Source: Prochlorococcus sp. AG-402-A08
GTDB lineage: Bacteria > Cyanobacteriota > Cyanobacteriia > PCC-6307 > Cyanobiaceae
Direction: 5' to 3'
DNA: 64,000 bases
Assembly (NCBI GenBank): GCA_003279585.1
Contig: QCHH01000001.1
Span: 240,481-304,480, forward strand
The translations under genes and the position numbers were made by a program. Positions 51,128-62,815 of the stretch are shown in pieces; position 1 is the first letter of the stretch, and the number at the start of each line of letters is the position of its first letter. The notes beneath the pieces were generated by a model. That model had not been told where the DNA came from, did not search any database, and was given only the letters and a program-made list of their open reading frames with translations.

Positions 51128-52056
51128 TTAACTTAAAAAATAACTTAAATAATTATAATCATAAAATACTAACTGAGCAGATTAATATTACATCAAATGA
51201 ATTAGATACTAAATCGACGAATGAAATTGTTAATATTTTTTCTGAAGCTGATAAAGAACCTCAAAAAGCTGTTGAAAAAGCTATTCCAGAAATAATTAAT
51301 GCTATTGATGAAATCACAACAAGACTTAAATCAAATGGCAAATTATTTTATATCGGTACTGGTACATCTGGCAGATTAGGAGTACTTGATGCATCTGAGT
51401 GCCCTCCTACTTTTTGTACTAATCCAGATTTGGTTCAGGGAATAATTGCAGGAGGTATATCATCACTAACAAGAAGTTCTGAATCTCTTGAGGATTTATC
51501 TGATATTGCTATTGCTGATCTTAAAGGTAGAAAATTCTCAAATAGAGATGTCTTAATAGGTATAACAGCTAGTGGAAGAACTCCATATGTGGTCGGTGCA
51601 TTAAACTATTCAAAAAGTATAAAAGCATTAACTATTTCTATTTCTTCAGTTCCAGAAATAGATTCAACTTTAGATAATGACATCGATATTAGGCTTATTA
51701 CAGGACCAGAGATACTCGCAGGCTCAACAAGATTAAAAGCTGGAACAGCTACAAAAATGGCTTTAAATATAATTTCTACATCTGTGATGATTAAATTAGG
51801 TAAGGTTTATGGCAATAGAATGATTGATTTATCAGTAAGCAATGATAAATTAATGAATAGAGCAATTGGAATTTTAAATGATATTGGTTCTGTTGATAAG
51901 GACACTGCTGTTCAACTCTTAAAGAAGACAAATGGATCCGTAAAATTATCTTTATTAATCGCTTTGTCAGGTTTGGATGTTGTTGACGCCAAGCAATTAC
52001 TTGATGAGTCTAGGGGTAACTTAAGAGCCGCACTAGTTAATGTTAAAGATCATTGA
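51124..52056 (+). CDS. murQ: N-acetylmuramic acid 6-phosphate etherase
   Basis: GKLFYIGTGTSGRLGVLDASECPPTF, DVLIGITASGRTPYVVGAL, STRLKAGTATKMALN. Confidence 0.95.
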   Translation: MINLKNNLNNYNHKILTEQINITSNELDTKSTNEIVNIFSEADKEPQKAVEKAIPEIINAIDEITTRLKSNGKLFYIGTGTSGRLGVLDASECPPTFCTNPDLVQGIIAGGISSLTRSSESLEDLSDIAIADLKGRKFSNRDVLIGITASGRTPYVVGALNYSKSIKALTISISSVPEIDSTLDNDIDIRLITGPEILAGSTRLKAGTATKMALNIISTSVMIKLGKVYGNRMIDLSVSNDKLMNRAIGILNDIGSVDKDTAVQLLKKTNGSVKLSLLIALSGLDVVDAKQLLDESRGNLRAALVNVKDH

Positions 52057-52144
52057 ATTATGTTAAATCAATTTAATGATGCTCATAATATACTTTCTGC
52101 ATTCAATTTAAAAACAGTTATTATTAAAAAAATTATTTTAAGCT

Positions 52145-52585
52145 ATGTCTAAAGTATTGATGAAAACAGATAAAGGCCAATTGAAAATTGACCTTTTTGA
52201 TAATGATGCACCCAAAACAGTGGAAAACTTTTTGAAGCTTGTTAAAGAGGGCTTTTATGATGGTCTTTCTTTCCACAGAGTAATCAATGGTTTTATGGCT
52301 CAAGGCGGATGTCCTAATTCAAGGGAGGGATCAAAAGGGATTCCTGGAACTGGAGGCCCTGGATATTCCATTAATTGTGAAATTAATTCAAACAAACATG
52401 TTGCTGGTTCTCTTTCTATGGCCCACGCAGGAAAGGATACTGGCGGTAGCCAATTCTTTTTAGTTCATGCTCCACAACCCCATTTGGATGGTGTACATAC
52501 AGTCTTTGGTAAAACTGATGACATGTCAATTCTTCTATCTATTACTAATGGTACTAAAATTAATAGTGTAAGCCTAGTAAAATAG
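52145..52585 (+). CDS. Cyclophilin-type peptidyl-prolyl cis-trans isomerase
   Basis: FYDGLSFHRVINGFMAQGG, GSLSMAHAGKDTGGSQFFLVHAPQPHLDGVHTVFGK. Confidence 0.95.
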   Translation: MSKVLMKTDKGQLKIDLFDNDAPKTVENFLKLVKEGFYDGLSFHRVINGFMAQGGCPNSREGSKGIPGTGGPGYSINCEINSNKHVAGSLSMAHAGKDTGGSQFFLVHAPQPHLDGVHTVFGKTDDMSILLSITNGTKINSVSLVK

Positions 52586-52612
52586 AATTAAATTTATTAT
52601 TTTATTTTATAA

Positions 52613-54298
52613 TTAACTCCATTCAATAGTACTTGTTTTATCTTTCAAATCCCAATCAAATAATGGCGAGTTTTCAAAATTTGAAAGTTCGCTAATTTCT
52701 TTCTTTTCAATTAATATATTTTGAGAAGGATGTAAAAGTCTGTCATAATTATCAGTCTTAATTATTCCAATTCTTTCTGTATTTTTCCAATTACATAGTT
52801 CTTTAAGAAGAGACTCAAGTAACCGTTTATCTATTAAGTTTCCTTCTAAATGGGTTTTAATATCTCTATGTCTAACATTCCATATAAATAATGGGTTTTC
52901 ACAAAGAGCTATCAACCTTTTAGCGTTTTGGATAGAAATATTTAAAAAATGATTTTCTGACCATTTATTTGCTTTGTCTTCAAAATGTTTTAATTCGTTA
53001 TTATTAACTTTTCCATCCCAATAGACAACAATGTTTTGTCTTTCATTGATTAAATTTGTCTTCATATTATTACCAATTAAATGTCCAAGTTTTTCTCTTT
53101 TTACTTGAAGATAAGCTGCATTATGATCTCCAGGGCAAATGACTAGTGGGACTCTGGATTCAACCTGAAGTCCATATCCACCAAGACCTGCTATTTTTCG
53201 TGGATTATTGGTTAATAATTTAAGTCTGTTTATTCTTAAATCTGTCAATATTTGTGCACCTACTCCATAATTTCTTAGGTCTGCGGGAAAACCTAACTTT
53301 TCATTAGCTTCAACCGTATCTAATCCTCCATCCTGAAGGTTATAGGCTTTTAATTTGTTAACTAAACCTATACCTCTTCCCTCCTGCCTGAGGTATACGA
53401 CAACTCCTTCCCCTTCTTCAGAAATTCTAGATAAGGCAGCTTCTAATTGAGGTCTACAATCGCACCTTAATGATCCGAATGCATCTCCAGTTAGACACTC
53501 TGAGTGCATTCGAACCAATACTGGTTCTTTTAAATTGTCTGGATCTCCTTTTATTATTGCGACATGTTCTGATCCATCCAATTCGTTCTTATAACCAATT
53601 GCTTTGAAATCACCAAATAGGCTAGGCAACTTTGCTATTGCTTGTCTATATACAAAGCGCTCATTTTCAAGTCTGTAATGAATTAAATCTGCAATACTTA
53701 TTAACTTTAAATTTCTTTCCTTCGCATATTTTTTCAATTCCGGCAGTCTGGCCATTGAGCCATCCATATTTTGGATTTCACAGATAACGCCTGCAGGAGA
53801 TAGACCAGCTAACAATGATAAATCTACTGCTGCTTCAGTATGCCCAGCTCTTTTTAATACTCCACCTATTTTTGCTCTTAATGGAAAAATATGACCAGGT
53901 CTTCTCAGATCTATTGGTTTTGTTTGACTATTAAGAGCCACTTGGATCGTTTTAGCTCTATCGTCAGCGGAAATACCAGTTGATACGCCAAATTCAGGCC
54001 CTGCATCGATGCTTACAGTGAAGGCTGTTTGGTTTGAATCGGTATTTCTGTCCACCATTAAAGGTAGATCTAATTGGTCTAAGCGTTCCCCTTGCATTGC
54101 TAGACATATCAAACCCCTAGCTTCAGTTGCCATAAAATTTATTTGCTGAGGTGTCGCAAATTGAGCAGCACAGATTAAATCTCCTTCATTTTCTCTCTTT
54201 TCATCATCAACTACAACAACACATTCACCGTTTCTAATAGCAGCAAGAGCATCCGCTATATCATCAAATTCAATTTCATAACAATCTTCTGATTTCAA
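52613..54298 (-). CDS. ribBA: Bifunctional DHBP synthase / GTP cyclohydrolase II with C-terminal extension
   Basis: [71 protein letters not shown]. Confidence 0.96.
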   Translation of the reverse strand: MKSEDCYEIEFDDIADALAAIRNGECVVVVDDEKRENEGDLICAAQFATPQQINFMATEARGLICLAMQGERLDQLDLPLMVDRNTDSNQTAFTVSIDAGPEFGVSTGISADDRAKTIQVALNSQTKPIDLRRPGHIFPLRAKIGGVLKRAGHTEAAVDLSLLAGLSPAGVICEIQNMDGSMARLPELKKYAKERNLKLISIADLIHYRLENERFVYRQAIAKLPSLFGDFKAIGYKNELDGSEHVAIIKGDPDNLKEPVLVRMHSECLTGDAFGSLRCDCRPQLEAALSRISEEGEGVVVYLRQEGRGIGLVNKLKAYNLQDGGLDTVEANEKLGFPADLRNYGVGAQILTDLRINRLKLLTNNPRKIAGLGGYGLQVESRVPLVICPGDHNAAYLQVKREKLGHLIGNNMKTNLINERQNIVVYWDGKVNNNELKHFEDKANKWSENHFLNISIQNAKRLIALCENPLFIWNVRHRDIKTHLEGNLIDKRLLESLLKELCNWKNTERIGIIKTDNYDRLLHPSQNILIEKKEISELSNFENSPLFDWDLKDKTSTIEWS

Positions 54299-54385
54299 CT
54301 TATTCCTCGTGTTTGTGGTGAAATGGTTCTTTGCTAATTATTCTCAAATGAATATCTCATCATTCTACGAAATAACCTTGATGTT

Positions 54386-55465
54386 ATGGCAACTAGTACA
54401 TCTAAAGCTGGCAGGATCGCAATTATTGGAGCATCTGGATATGGAGGACTTCAACTCGTTAAGTTGATTAATGAGCATCCAATTTTTAAGATTTCAACTT
54501 TAAATGGAGAGAGATCGGTAGGTAAAAGCTGGAATGAAATAAATCCTTTTATGAAACTTTTTGGGGATAAAGAGATAACTAAAAGCAATATTGATGACAT
54601 TGCTAAAAATTCTGATTATGCAATATTGAGTTTGCCAAATGGCTTATCATCACAATTAACCCCTTTATTATTAGAAAAAGATATTAAAGTCGTTGATTTA
54701 TCAGCTGATTATAGATTTAAATCATTAGATAAATGGAAGGAAGTGTATTCCAAAGAAGCCGCAAAATATCCAAGATATGACTACGACCTATGTCAAGAGG
54801 CTATTTATGGCTTTTCAGAAGAATTTAGTAATGAAATCTCAAAGTCTAGATTAATTGCTTGTCCAGGTTGCTACCCAACCTCATCTCTTAGTGTACTTAT
54901 TCCATTCTTAAAACAGGGATTAATAGAAAGTGAAGGAATTATTATTGATGCAAAATCTGGTACATCTGGCGGCGGGAGAAATCCAAGTGAACAACTTTTG
55001 CTGTCTGAATGCGCTGAATCTATTAAGCCTTATGGAGTTATTGGACATAGGCATACTGCAGAGATAGAAAGGATCGCAAGTCACTTTGCTGGTCATGAGG
55101 TCAATTTGCAATTTACTCCTCATTTAGTGCCAATGGTTAGGGGGATATTATCGACTGTTTATGCACGTTTAAGAGATCCTGGTTTAACAGCAGAGGACTG
55201 CAAAATTGTTATTGAAGCTTTTTATAAAAATCAACCATTTATTGATATCTTGCCTGTGGGTACTTATCCAGCTACTAAATGGGTTAAAAATACTAATAAA
55301 GTTATGATTTCAGTTGAAGTTGATAAACGTAATGGAAGAATAGTCTTAATGAGTGTTATTGATAATCTTCTAAAAGGTCAAGCAGGTCAAGCCATACAAA
55401 ATATAAATATTATGCACGGATTGGAATCAGATATTGGTCTTCCTAAGATTACTTATTATCCTTGA
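54386..55465 (+). CDS. argC: N-acetyl-gamma-glutamyl-phosphate reductase
   Basis: IAIIGASGYGGLQLVKLI, ACPGCYPTSSLSVLIPFL, DAKSGTSGGGRNPSE. Confidence 0.97.
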   Translation: MATSTSKAGRIAIIGASGYGGLQLVKLINEHPIFKISTLNGERSVGKSWNEINPFMKLFGDKEITKSNIDDIAKNSDYAILSLPNGLSSQLTPLLLEKDIKVVDLSADYRFKSLDKWKEVYSKEAAKYPRYDYDLCQEAIYGFSEEFSNEISKSRLIACPGCYPTSSLSVLIPFLKQGLIESEGIIIDAKSGTSGGGRNPSEQLLLSECAESIKPYGVIGHRHTAEIERIASHFAGHEVNLQFTPHLVPMVRGILSTVYARLRDPGLTAEDCKIVIEAFYKNQPFIDILPVGTYPATKWVKNTNKVMISVEVDKRNGRIVLMSVIDNLLKGQAGQAIQNINIMHGLESDIGLPKITYYP

Positions 55466-56150
55466 AGCTAGTTCTTATCTTTTTTGCTACTTTTGCTATC
55501 GCTAAAGGTAAAATTATATGTTCCATGTCTTGAATTCTTTTTTTTAAAGTCTCTTTACTATCTTGTTCTTTAATGGGGACTGCTGCTTGAATAATTATTG
55601 AGCCAGAGTCAACTTCCTTTTGCACATAGTGAACTGTGCATCCAGTAATAGTTACCCTATTTTCTATTGCCTGCTGTATTGCATCTATGCCTTTAAAAGA
55701 TGGTAAAAGTGATGGATGTATATTTATTAATCGGTTTTTAAACCTATTAATTATTTCTTCACCAACAATTCTCATCCATCCTGCCATAACAACTAGCTCT
55801 ACGGTTAATTCTTCGAGTTTTTTCATAACTAACTTATCGTGGTCTAATCTTGAATTACAATCTCTATGATTAATAATTACATATGGTATATCGTTCTCTA
55901 TTGCCTTTTTTATTGCTAAGCAATTCGGATTATTCACAATTAATATAGAAATTTCGGCATTAAGTTGTTTGTTTTGAATAGATTTAATAATGTGTTCGAA
56001 ATTCGATCCATTGCCTGAGGCAAGAATGCCTAATCTGATTTTTGGCTCAAATAAAACCTTTTCTGAGTCATAAGGACTTATTAGACTCTGCCCACTTAGA
56101 CTATTAAATAAAGTTTTCTCTATATATTCTTTATTTTCCTTTCGCATCAA
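55449..56150 (-). CDS. purN: Phosphoribosylglycinamide formyltransferase
   Basis: RLGILASGNGSNFEHIIKSI, VVMAGWMRIVGEEII, NIHPSLLPSFKGIDAIQQAIENRVTITGCTVHYVQKEVDSGSII. Confidence 0.95.
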   Translation of the reverse strand: MMRKENKEYIEKTLFNSLSGQSLISPYDSEKVLFEPKIRLGILASGNGSNFEHIIKSIQNKQLNAEISILIVNNPNCLAIKKAIENDIPYVIINHRDCNSRLDHDKLVMKKLEELTVELVVMAGWMRIVGEEIINRFKNRLINIHPSLLPSFKGIDAIQQAIENRVTITGCTVHYVQKEVDSGSIIIQAAVPIKEQDSKETLKKRIQDMEHIILPLAIAKVAKKIRTSFKDNK

Positions 56151-56430
56151 TTAATGATTATTTTTATTAAATATATGACCTTTCGAAGAAATTACAATAT
56201 CAAAATATTAAGACATATTTAAAGGTAATAAAGAATTAAATTATAATTAAAAAAAATCCAGATTTATATAATAATAATTATGAAGCTTATTAACATTCCT
56301 ATTTGTCAATTACTAAACATTCGCGATATGAAAACAATTCTTGACTAATATAAATTAAATTTATGTTTAACGGCTCTCATTTGAGAATAGCTGCTAACTG
56401 AACTCATTAAGGAGTATTCTTTTATCAATA

Positions 56431-58029
56431 ATGGCAATAACTGACATCTTCCAGATGAATAACAATGATAAATGGAAAAGGTACTGCGACCTTTTATTTA
56501 AAGATGATTCATTAGGATTTTGGTTAGATATAAGCAGGATGGATGTTGAGAAAAACGATTTCGAAAACTTTAAGGACATTTATGCTAAAGCTTTTGAATC
56601 AATAGCTAGTCTCGAGGATGGATCGATTGCAAATATTGACGAAAAAAGGCAGGTAGGTCATTATTGGCTTCGAAATCCAAAAATTGCCCCAAGTCAGGAA
56701 ATTTCAGATTCTATTTCCAAGGAAATTCAAGATATATCAAAGTTTGGTGCATCAATATTAAATGGTGAAATTACTAACAGCCATGGGAAAAAATATACAG
56801 ATGTTTTTTGGATAGGTATCGGTGGTAGTGGCTTAGGTCCCTTACTCATTAAAGAGTCATTCAAGAGAGAGTCAATCGGACTAAATCTACATTTTTTAGA
56901 CAATGTCGATCCTGAGGGGATTTCTCATAAATTGAATTCCATTCTTCCTAATATTGAATCAACTTTGTTTGTTGTTGTTAGTAAATCAGGAGGTACTCCG
57001 GAACCTCTGATCGGAATGGAGCAAGCCATGAAGTTTGTATGTGATAACAATCAGAACTGGTCATCTCGAGCGATAGCAATTACATCAAAAGGGAGTAAGT
57101 TAGATAATTTAGCAGTTGATGAAAATTGGTTAGATGTTTTTGATTTACCTGATTGGGTTGGAGGACGGACAAGTATTACTGGCGCTGTTGGATTATTACC
57201 TGCTGTTCTAATTGGCGCTGACATAAACAAGTTTTTAGATGGAGCATCTCAAATGGATGTACTAACAAGAGTAAAAGACATTAAAAATAATCCAGCAGCA
57301 CTTTTATCCCTGGCTTGGTTCAAATCTGGAAATGGTAAAGGGTTAAGAGATATGGTTGTACTTCCCTATAGAGACAGATTAGAAGTTTTCAGTAGATATC
57401 TTCAACAACTTGTGATGGAATCCTTAGGCAAAAAGTTTGATAGGGATGAAAATCAAGTTAATCAAGGTATCGCAGTTTATGGAAATAAAGGTTCTACTGA
57501 TCAGCATGCCTATGTTCAGCAATTAAGAGATGGTATTGATAACTTCTTTGTTAATTTCATTGAAATTCTTCACGATCCACCAGAGATAGTTGAGGTGAAA
57601 AACAAGAGACCAGGTGACTATTTGTCTGGGTTCTTACAAGGAACACGCTCAGCATTGACTGAAGGTGGAAGACAGAATTTGACAATTACATTTAGATCAT
57701 TTGATGAATCAAGTCTTGGTGCTTTAATTGCTTTATTTGAGCGAGCAGTAAGTCTATATGCAGAATTGATTAATGTTAATGCTTACAATCAACCCGGAGT
57801 TGAAGCTGGAAAAAAAGCAGCAACAAATATAATTAATCTTCAAAAGGAAATTGAGAAACTTTTGGATGATGGAAAGCAAAGAACATTGAGTGAAATCAAT
57901 GACGCTTTGTCTACTGATTCAACTGAGTCAATCTATTTAATTCTTAGAAAACTTTCAGAAAATTCTGATCGTTATTCAATGAATGGTAATCAATCAAATC
58001 CAGATCAATTAATTATTTCTAAAAATTGA
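56431..58029 (+). CDS. pgi: Glucose-6-phosphate isomerase
   Basis: [51 protein letters not shown]. Confidence 0.97.
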   Translation: MAITDIFQMNNNDKWKRYCDLLFKDDSLGFWLDISRMDVEKNDFENFKDIYAKAFESIASLEDGSIANIDEKRQVGHYWLRNPKIAPSQEISDSISKEIQDISKFGASILNGEITNSHGKKYTDVFWIGIGGSGLGPLLIKESFKRESIGLNLHFLDNVDPEGISHKLNSILPNIESTLFVVVSKSGGTPEPLIGMEQAMKFVCDNNQNWSSRAIAITSKGSKLDNLAVDENWLDVFDLPDWVGGRTSITGAVGLLPAVLIGADINKFLDGASQMDVLTRVKDIKNNPAALLSLAWFKSGNGKGLRDMVVLPYRDRLEVFSRYLQQLVMESLGKKFDRDENQVNQGIAVYGNKGSTDQHAYVQQLRDGIDNFFVNFIEILHDPPEIVEVKNKRPGDYLSGFLQGTRSALTEGGRQNLTITFRSFDESSLGALIALFERAVSLYAELINVNAYNQPGVEAGKKAATNIINLQKEIEKLLDDGKQRTLSEINDALSTDSTESIYLILRKLSENSDRYSMNGNQSNPDQLIISKN

Positions 58030-58032
58030 TTT

Positions 58033-60621
58033 CTAAATAACTATATTCACTAATTTATTTGGAACAATAATTATTCGTTTTTGTTCTTTTCCTTCTATCC
58101 ATTTCTGAGCTGCCTCACTTTTAATAGCTATATCCTCTAATTGGTTGTTAGATAGATTTTTACTAGCATCTATTGATCCTCTAACTTTTCCATTAATTTG
58201 AATCATAAGTTTAAAAGTATCTTGTTCAATTGCCGCTTCATCGTATTTGGGCCATGACTGTAGATGAATACTTTGAGTATTTCCCATTTTCTTCCAAAGC
58301 TCCTCTGTAATATGAGGAGAAAATGGAGAAGTTATCTTAACTAATATTGAAATAACATTAGTTAGAGTTTCATTACTACAGTTATTAACTATTGAACCTA
58401 GTCCATTCACAGCTTTCATAAGTTCGGATATTGCTGTATTAAATTGAAGATTATCCAGATCATCAGTAATTTCTTTAATAGCAATATTAATTAGACGTAA
58501 AGCCTCATCATCTTTAGAATTTTCTTTTTCTATATTTAATATTGAATTACTCTTTGTAATTTCTAAAGTGTTAATAACAAATTTCCAGAGTCTCTGTATA
58601 AATCGATATTGCCCTTCAACATCTGAGTCATCCCATTCTAAATCTTTTTCAGGAGGAGCTTTAAAAAGAATAAACATTCTAGCTGTGTCTGCACCATATT
58701 TATCTATGACTAATGATGGGTCTACACCATTATATTTAGACTTTGACATCTTTTCATAAATAATATCAATATTTTCTCCAGTAATTGGATCTTTAGGATC
58801 ATTAATATCTTTAATTTGATCTTTTGAAAAATATTTATTATTATTTGAATTTTTATAAGTAATAGCTTGAACCATTCCCTGAGTTAATAGTTTCTTAAAG
58901 GGTTCATCAATATTTAATAATCCGCAGCTTTTTAGAGCTTTGGTTAAAAATCGTGAATAAAGTAAATGAAGTATTGCATGCTCAATACCACCAACGTATT
59001 GTTTAACAGGAAGCCATTTATCTATTTCGCTTTTTATAAATGGATTTTGCTCATTTTCAGGGTTTATATATCTTAAAAAGTACCAAGATGAACACATAAA
59101 AGTGTCCATCGTATCAGTTTCTCTTTTTGCTTCATTTCCACATTTAGGACAACAAGTATTGATCCATTCTGATTTTGTGGTTAAAGGTGACTTTCCTTTA
59201 CCAGTTAATTTAATATCAATAGGTAGAGAAACAGGTAGATCCTCATCTGGGACTCTTACTTGACCACACTTCTTACAATTAATTATCGGAATCGGGCAGC
59301 CCCAATATCTTTGTCTAGATATAAGCCAATCCCTTAATTTATACGTAATTTTTGGTTTTGCCCAATTAGAATTAGAACCTAACTCAAGTATTTTTGTTTT
59401 TGCAATATCAGATTCAATTCCATTGAATGTATCTGAATTGATCATGATTCCCTTATCTACGTACTCAGCATTTAAATAACTATCATCTTCATCACTATTG
59501 GGTCTTATGACATAATTAATTGGTAAATTATATGATTTAGCAAACTTATAATCTCTACTATCATGAGCTGGAACACCCATGACAGCTCCAGTTCCATATT
59601 CCATAATCACATAATCGCCAATCCAAATAGGTATCTCTTTATTATTTGCTGGATTAATTGCATTTACTCCTAAATACATTCCAAGTTTTTTTCTACTATC
59701 TGAATTACGTTCTAGATCACTTAACTTTTCTTGTGTATTCCTAAACTCAATTAATTGGTCAATATCTTTATCATTTATTAATTGATCAATTAATGGATGA
59801 TTTGATGCTAAGACAAGATAACTTACTCCATAGACTGTATCTATTCTTGTGGTAAAAGCTGTTATTTTTTGGTTATGATTTTTGATATCAAATGTTATTT
59901 CTGCACCAATTGATTTACCAATCCAATTTTTTTGCATAACCCTGACTCTTTCTGGCCAGTCTTTGAGCTTAACTAAATCCTTATTTAGATCTTCGGCAAA
60001 ACTAGTAATTCGAAGAAACCATTGGTTTAATTCCTTTTTCTCAACTTTTGCTCCAGATCTCCAAGATTTACCTTCAGCATCTACTTGTTCATTTGCAAGA
60101 ACAGTTTGATCAATTGGATCCCAATTCACTGTTGCTTTTTTTTGATAAGCAAGATTATTTTTATGTAATTGATTAAATATATATTGAGTCCATTTGTAAT
60201 AATCTTCTTTGCAAGTAGTAACTTCTTTAGCCCAATCTATTGATAATCCAAGTCGATCTAATTGATCTTTCATTTGTGAAATATTTTTATCTGTCCAGGT
60301 AGATGGAATTGTGTCTCTCTCTATTGCTGCATTTTCAGCCGGTAAACCGAAAGCATCCCATCCCATCGGATGAAGAACGTTATAACCTTGCATCCTTTTA
60401 TATCTAGCGAGTACATCTGTAATGACATAATTCCTCACGTGCCCCATATGTAATGAACCGGAAGGGTATGGGAACATTGACAAGGCGTAAAAAGTATTGT
60501 CTTTGTTTACATCCGTATTTGTTCTATAGAGCCTTTTATTAGCCCACTCTTTTTGCCAATAAGCTTCTATATCACGAGGCTCGTAACGCTGGTCAATAAT
60601 CTCTGAAGTAGTATTATTCAA
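58033..60621 (-). CDS. leuS: Leucyl-tRNA synthetase
   Basis: FPYPSGSLHMGHVRNYVITDVLARYKRMQGYNVLHPMGWDAFGLPAENAA; KMSKSKYNGVDP. Confidence 0.98.
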   Translation of the reverse strand: MNNTTSEIIDQRYEPRDIEAYWQKEWANKRLYRTNTDVNKDNTFYALSMFPYPSGSLHMGHVRNYVITDVLARYKRMQGYNVLHPMGWDAFGLPAENAAIERDTIPSTWTDKNISQMKDQLDRLGLSIDWAKEVTTCKEDYYKWTQYIFNQLHKNNLAYQKKATVNWDPIDQTVLANEQVDAEGKSWRSGAKVEKKELNQWFLRITSFAEDLNKDLVKLKDWPERVRVMQKNWIGKSIGAEITFDIKNHNQKITAFTTRIDTVYGVSYLVLASNHPLIDQLINDKDIDQLIEFRNTQEKLSDLERNSDSRKKLGMYLGVNAINPANNKEIPIWIGDYVIMEYGTGAVMGVPAHDSRDYKFAKSYNLPINYVIRPNSDEDDSYLNAEYVDKGIMINSDTFNGIESDIAKTKILELGSNSNWAKPKITYKLRDWLISRQRYWGCPIPIINCKKCGQVRVPDEDLPVSLPIDIKLTGKGKSPLTTKSEWINTCCPKCGNEAKRETDTMDTFMCSSWYFLRYINPENEQNPFIKSEIDKWLPVKQYVGGIEHAILHLLYSRFLTKALKSCGLLNIDEPFKKLLTQGMVQAITYKNSNNNKYFSKDQIKDINDPKDPITGENIDIIYEKMSKSKYNGVDPSLVIDKYGADTARMFILFKAPPEKDLEWDDSDVEGQYRFIQRLWKFVINTLEITKSNSILNIEKENSKDDEALRLINIAIKEITDDLDNLQFNTAISELMKAVNGLGSIVNNCSNETLTNVISILVKITSPFSPHITEELWKKMGNTQSIHLQSWPKYDEAAIEQDTFKLMIQINGKVRGSIDASKNLSNNQLEDIAIKSEAAQKWIEGKEQKRIIIVPNKLVNIVI

Positions 60622-60756
60622 GGAAGATCTCCTTCAGTAGTTGATTTGCCAATCAAATAATGTTCTCATAAATTGATGCCCAATACGCGATTATTACTGA
60701 AATTACAACCAAGAAAGCTTTATTTTCTACGAACATAGTTAAACAAACTTTAAATC

Positions 60757-61611
60757 ATGAAAAATAATTTCTCAAAATATCAAGGACTTGGTAACGACTT
60801 TATTATCTTTGATGCTCGTGGGAATAACTTAGATAATTTGTTTACTGAAAATAAGGATAATTTTATTGAACATCTATGTAATAGAAATTTTGGCATCGGA
60901 GCTGATGGAATTATTCTTGTATTAGATTCCAATAATAAATGTTTTGTGAGAATGAAGATATTTAATTCTGATGGATCTGAACCAGAAATGTGTGGAAACG
61001 GTATAAGATGCTTGATTGCTTTTTTAAATGATAATTATGAAATTAAAGATAAGTCTGAGATCCGAATTGAAACTAAAGCTGGTCTGATTATTACCTCTAT
61101 TGATGGTAATAATAATATCAAAGTAAATATGGGAGAACCTATCCTTTCTCCTGAAGATATACCTACTAAATTGGTAATGAATAATTTAACTATTCCCAAT
61201 GGAAAGATTACAATAAATGATCAAACTTTAAATGTTTATGCTGCTAGTATGGGAAATCCTCATATGATCGTATTTGTTGATAAAATTGAAAATATACCAT
61301 TTGAAGATTGGGGAAGATACCTTGAAAAACACAATACATTTCCCAATGATACCAATGTTCACTTTGTAGAATTAATTGATAAATCAAATATTAAAGTTAA
61401 AGTATGGGAGAGAGGATGTGGGCCTACACTGGCTTGTGGAACTGGAGCTTGTGCTTGTCTTGTAGTAACAGCTAATCTAGGCAAAACTTTAAATAAAGCT
61501 AATGTCTATTTACCAGGTGGAAAGTTAGAAATTGAATGGCCCAATCAAGCAGGTCCAGTTTTAATGCAGGGGCCTGCATTAAAAGTTTTTAGTGGAGAGA
61601 TAGATATTTAA
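60757..61611 (+). CDS. dapF: Diaminopimelate epimerase
   Basis: KYQGLGNDFIIFDARG, NSDGSEPEMCGNGIRCL, ERGCGPTLACGTGACACL. Confidence 0.97.
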   Translation: MKNNFSKYQGLGNDFIIFDARGNNLDNLFTENKDNFIEHLCNRNFGIGADGIILVLDSNNKCFVRMKIFNSDGSEPEMCGNGIRCLIAFLNDNYEIKDKSEIRIETKAGLIITSIDGNNNIKVNMGEPILSPEDIPTKLVMNNLTIPNGKITINDQTLNVYAASMGNPHMIVFVDKIENIPFEDWGRYLEKHNTFPNDTNVHFVELIDKSNIKVKVWERGCGPTLACGTGACACLVVTANLGKTLNKANVYLPGGKLEIEWPNQAGPVLMQGPALKVFSGEIDI

Positions 61612-61623
61612 TCACTCTTCTAT

Positions 61624-62805
61624 ATGAGAAATATTTATCTCGATGCATCAGCGACTACTCCGCCACATATTGATGTTATTAATAAATTACAGGATATACA
61701 ATCTGAATGCTGGGGTAATCCATCAAGTATTCATAAAGTTGGGGTTATTGCAAGAGAAATTTTAGAAAGATCTAGATTATCAATAGCTAATAAATTAAAA
61801 GCTTCATCTGACGAAATATTTTTTACTTCTGGAGCAACCGAATCGAATTATCTTGCCCTTAAATCTGTATCTAAAAATCTTGATAAAGGAAGACTTGTTA
61901 TAAGTAGCGTTGAACACCCTTCTATTAATTTAATAGCCAATCAATTGCGTAATGATGGCTGGGATATTAAATACTGGCCTGTAGATAATTATGGAATTAT
62001 TGACTTAGATCTGTTGGATGAAATGTTATCTCATCCTACAAAAATTGTTTCGATAATCTGGGGGCAAAGTGAGATTGGGTCCATTCAGCCCATAAATCTT
62101 ATAGGAATGGAATGTAAAAAACGAAATATACTTTTTCATACTGATGCGACTCAGGTCCTCCCTAGCGGTCTTTTTGATTGGAGTAATTTAAATGTTGATA
62201 TGCTTAGTGCCTCTGCGCATAAACTTCAAGGCCCTAAAGGAATTGGATTATTAATGTTGCGAAATGGCGTTCGAGATTTATTGATAAATGATCCTTCCTA
62301 TGGTTTTAAGAATGGCTCTATAAGATCTGGTACTGAGTCAGTTCCGCTTATTGCAGGTTTTTCGACAGCAATTGACCTGCTAAATGAATATATAGAAGTT
62401 AGTGCTAATGAAACTTTATTTCCTGAGAATAATGTTTCTAAAATGACTTCTATTTTAAAAAATAATCTAGTTAAGAATAAACAACTTACATTTACTGGTC
62501 ATCCTAAAGAAAGATTACCGAATAATCTCTCATTTCTCTGTCATACAAAATCTATGGTTCCAATTAATGGTAGAGAAATTGTTCGATTATTGTCACAACA
62601 TGGCGTCTATATAAGCAGTGGTAGTGCTTGCTCATCATCTAGTCAAGGACCCAATCCAATACTGGTAGCAATTAATATTGATAAACCACTCCAAGAATCT
62701 GGATTAAGAATAACTATTGGTCCATGGATTTCAAATGATGATATTAATTCAGTTTCAAATATAATATATGAATTATTGCAATCTTTAGAACTCAAAAAAC
62801 ATTGA
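61624..62805 (+). CDS. Cysteine desulfurase (NifS/IscS-like)
   Basis: YLDASATTPPHIDV, FTSGATESNYLALKS, SASAHKLQGPKGIGLL, SSGSACSSSSQGPNP. Confidence 0.95.
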   Translation: MRNIYLDASATTPPHIDVINKLQDIQSECWGNPSSIHKVGVIAREILERSRLSIANKLKASSDEIFFTSGATESNYLALKSVSKNLDKGRLVISSVEHPSINLIANQLRNDGWDIKYWPVDNYGIIDLDLLDEMLSHPTKIVSIIWGQSEIGSIQPINLIGMECKKRNILFHTDATQVLPSGLFDWSNLNVDMLSASAHKLQGPKGIGLLMLRNGVRDLLINDPSYGFKNGSIRSGTESVPLIAGFSTAIDLLNEYIEVSANETLFPENNVSKMTSILKNNLVKNKQLTFTGHPKERLPNNLSFLCHTKSMVPINGREIVRLLSQHGVYISSGSACSSSSQGPNPILVAINIDKPLQESGLRITIGPWISNDDINSVSNIIYELLQSLELKKH

Positions 62806-62815
62806 TCATCAAATT

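Noticed and set aside
56394-56579. 61-aa minus-strand ORF at the pgi start
   Set aside because: Mostly antisense to the pgi N-terminus; no support.
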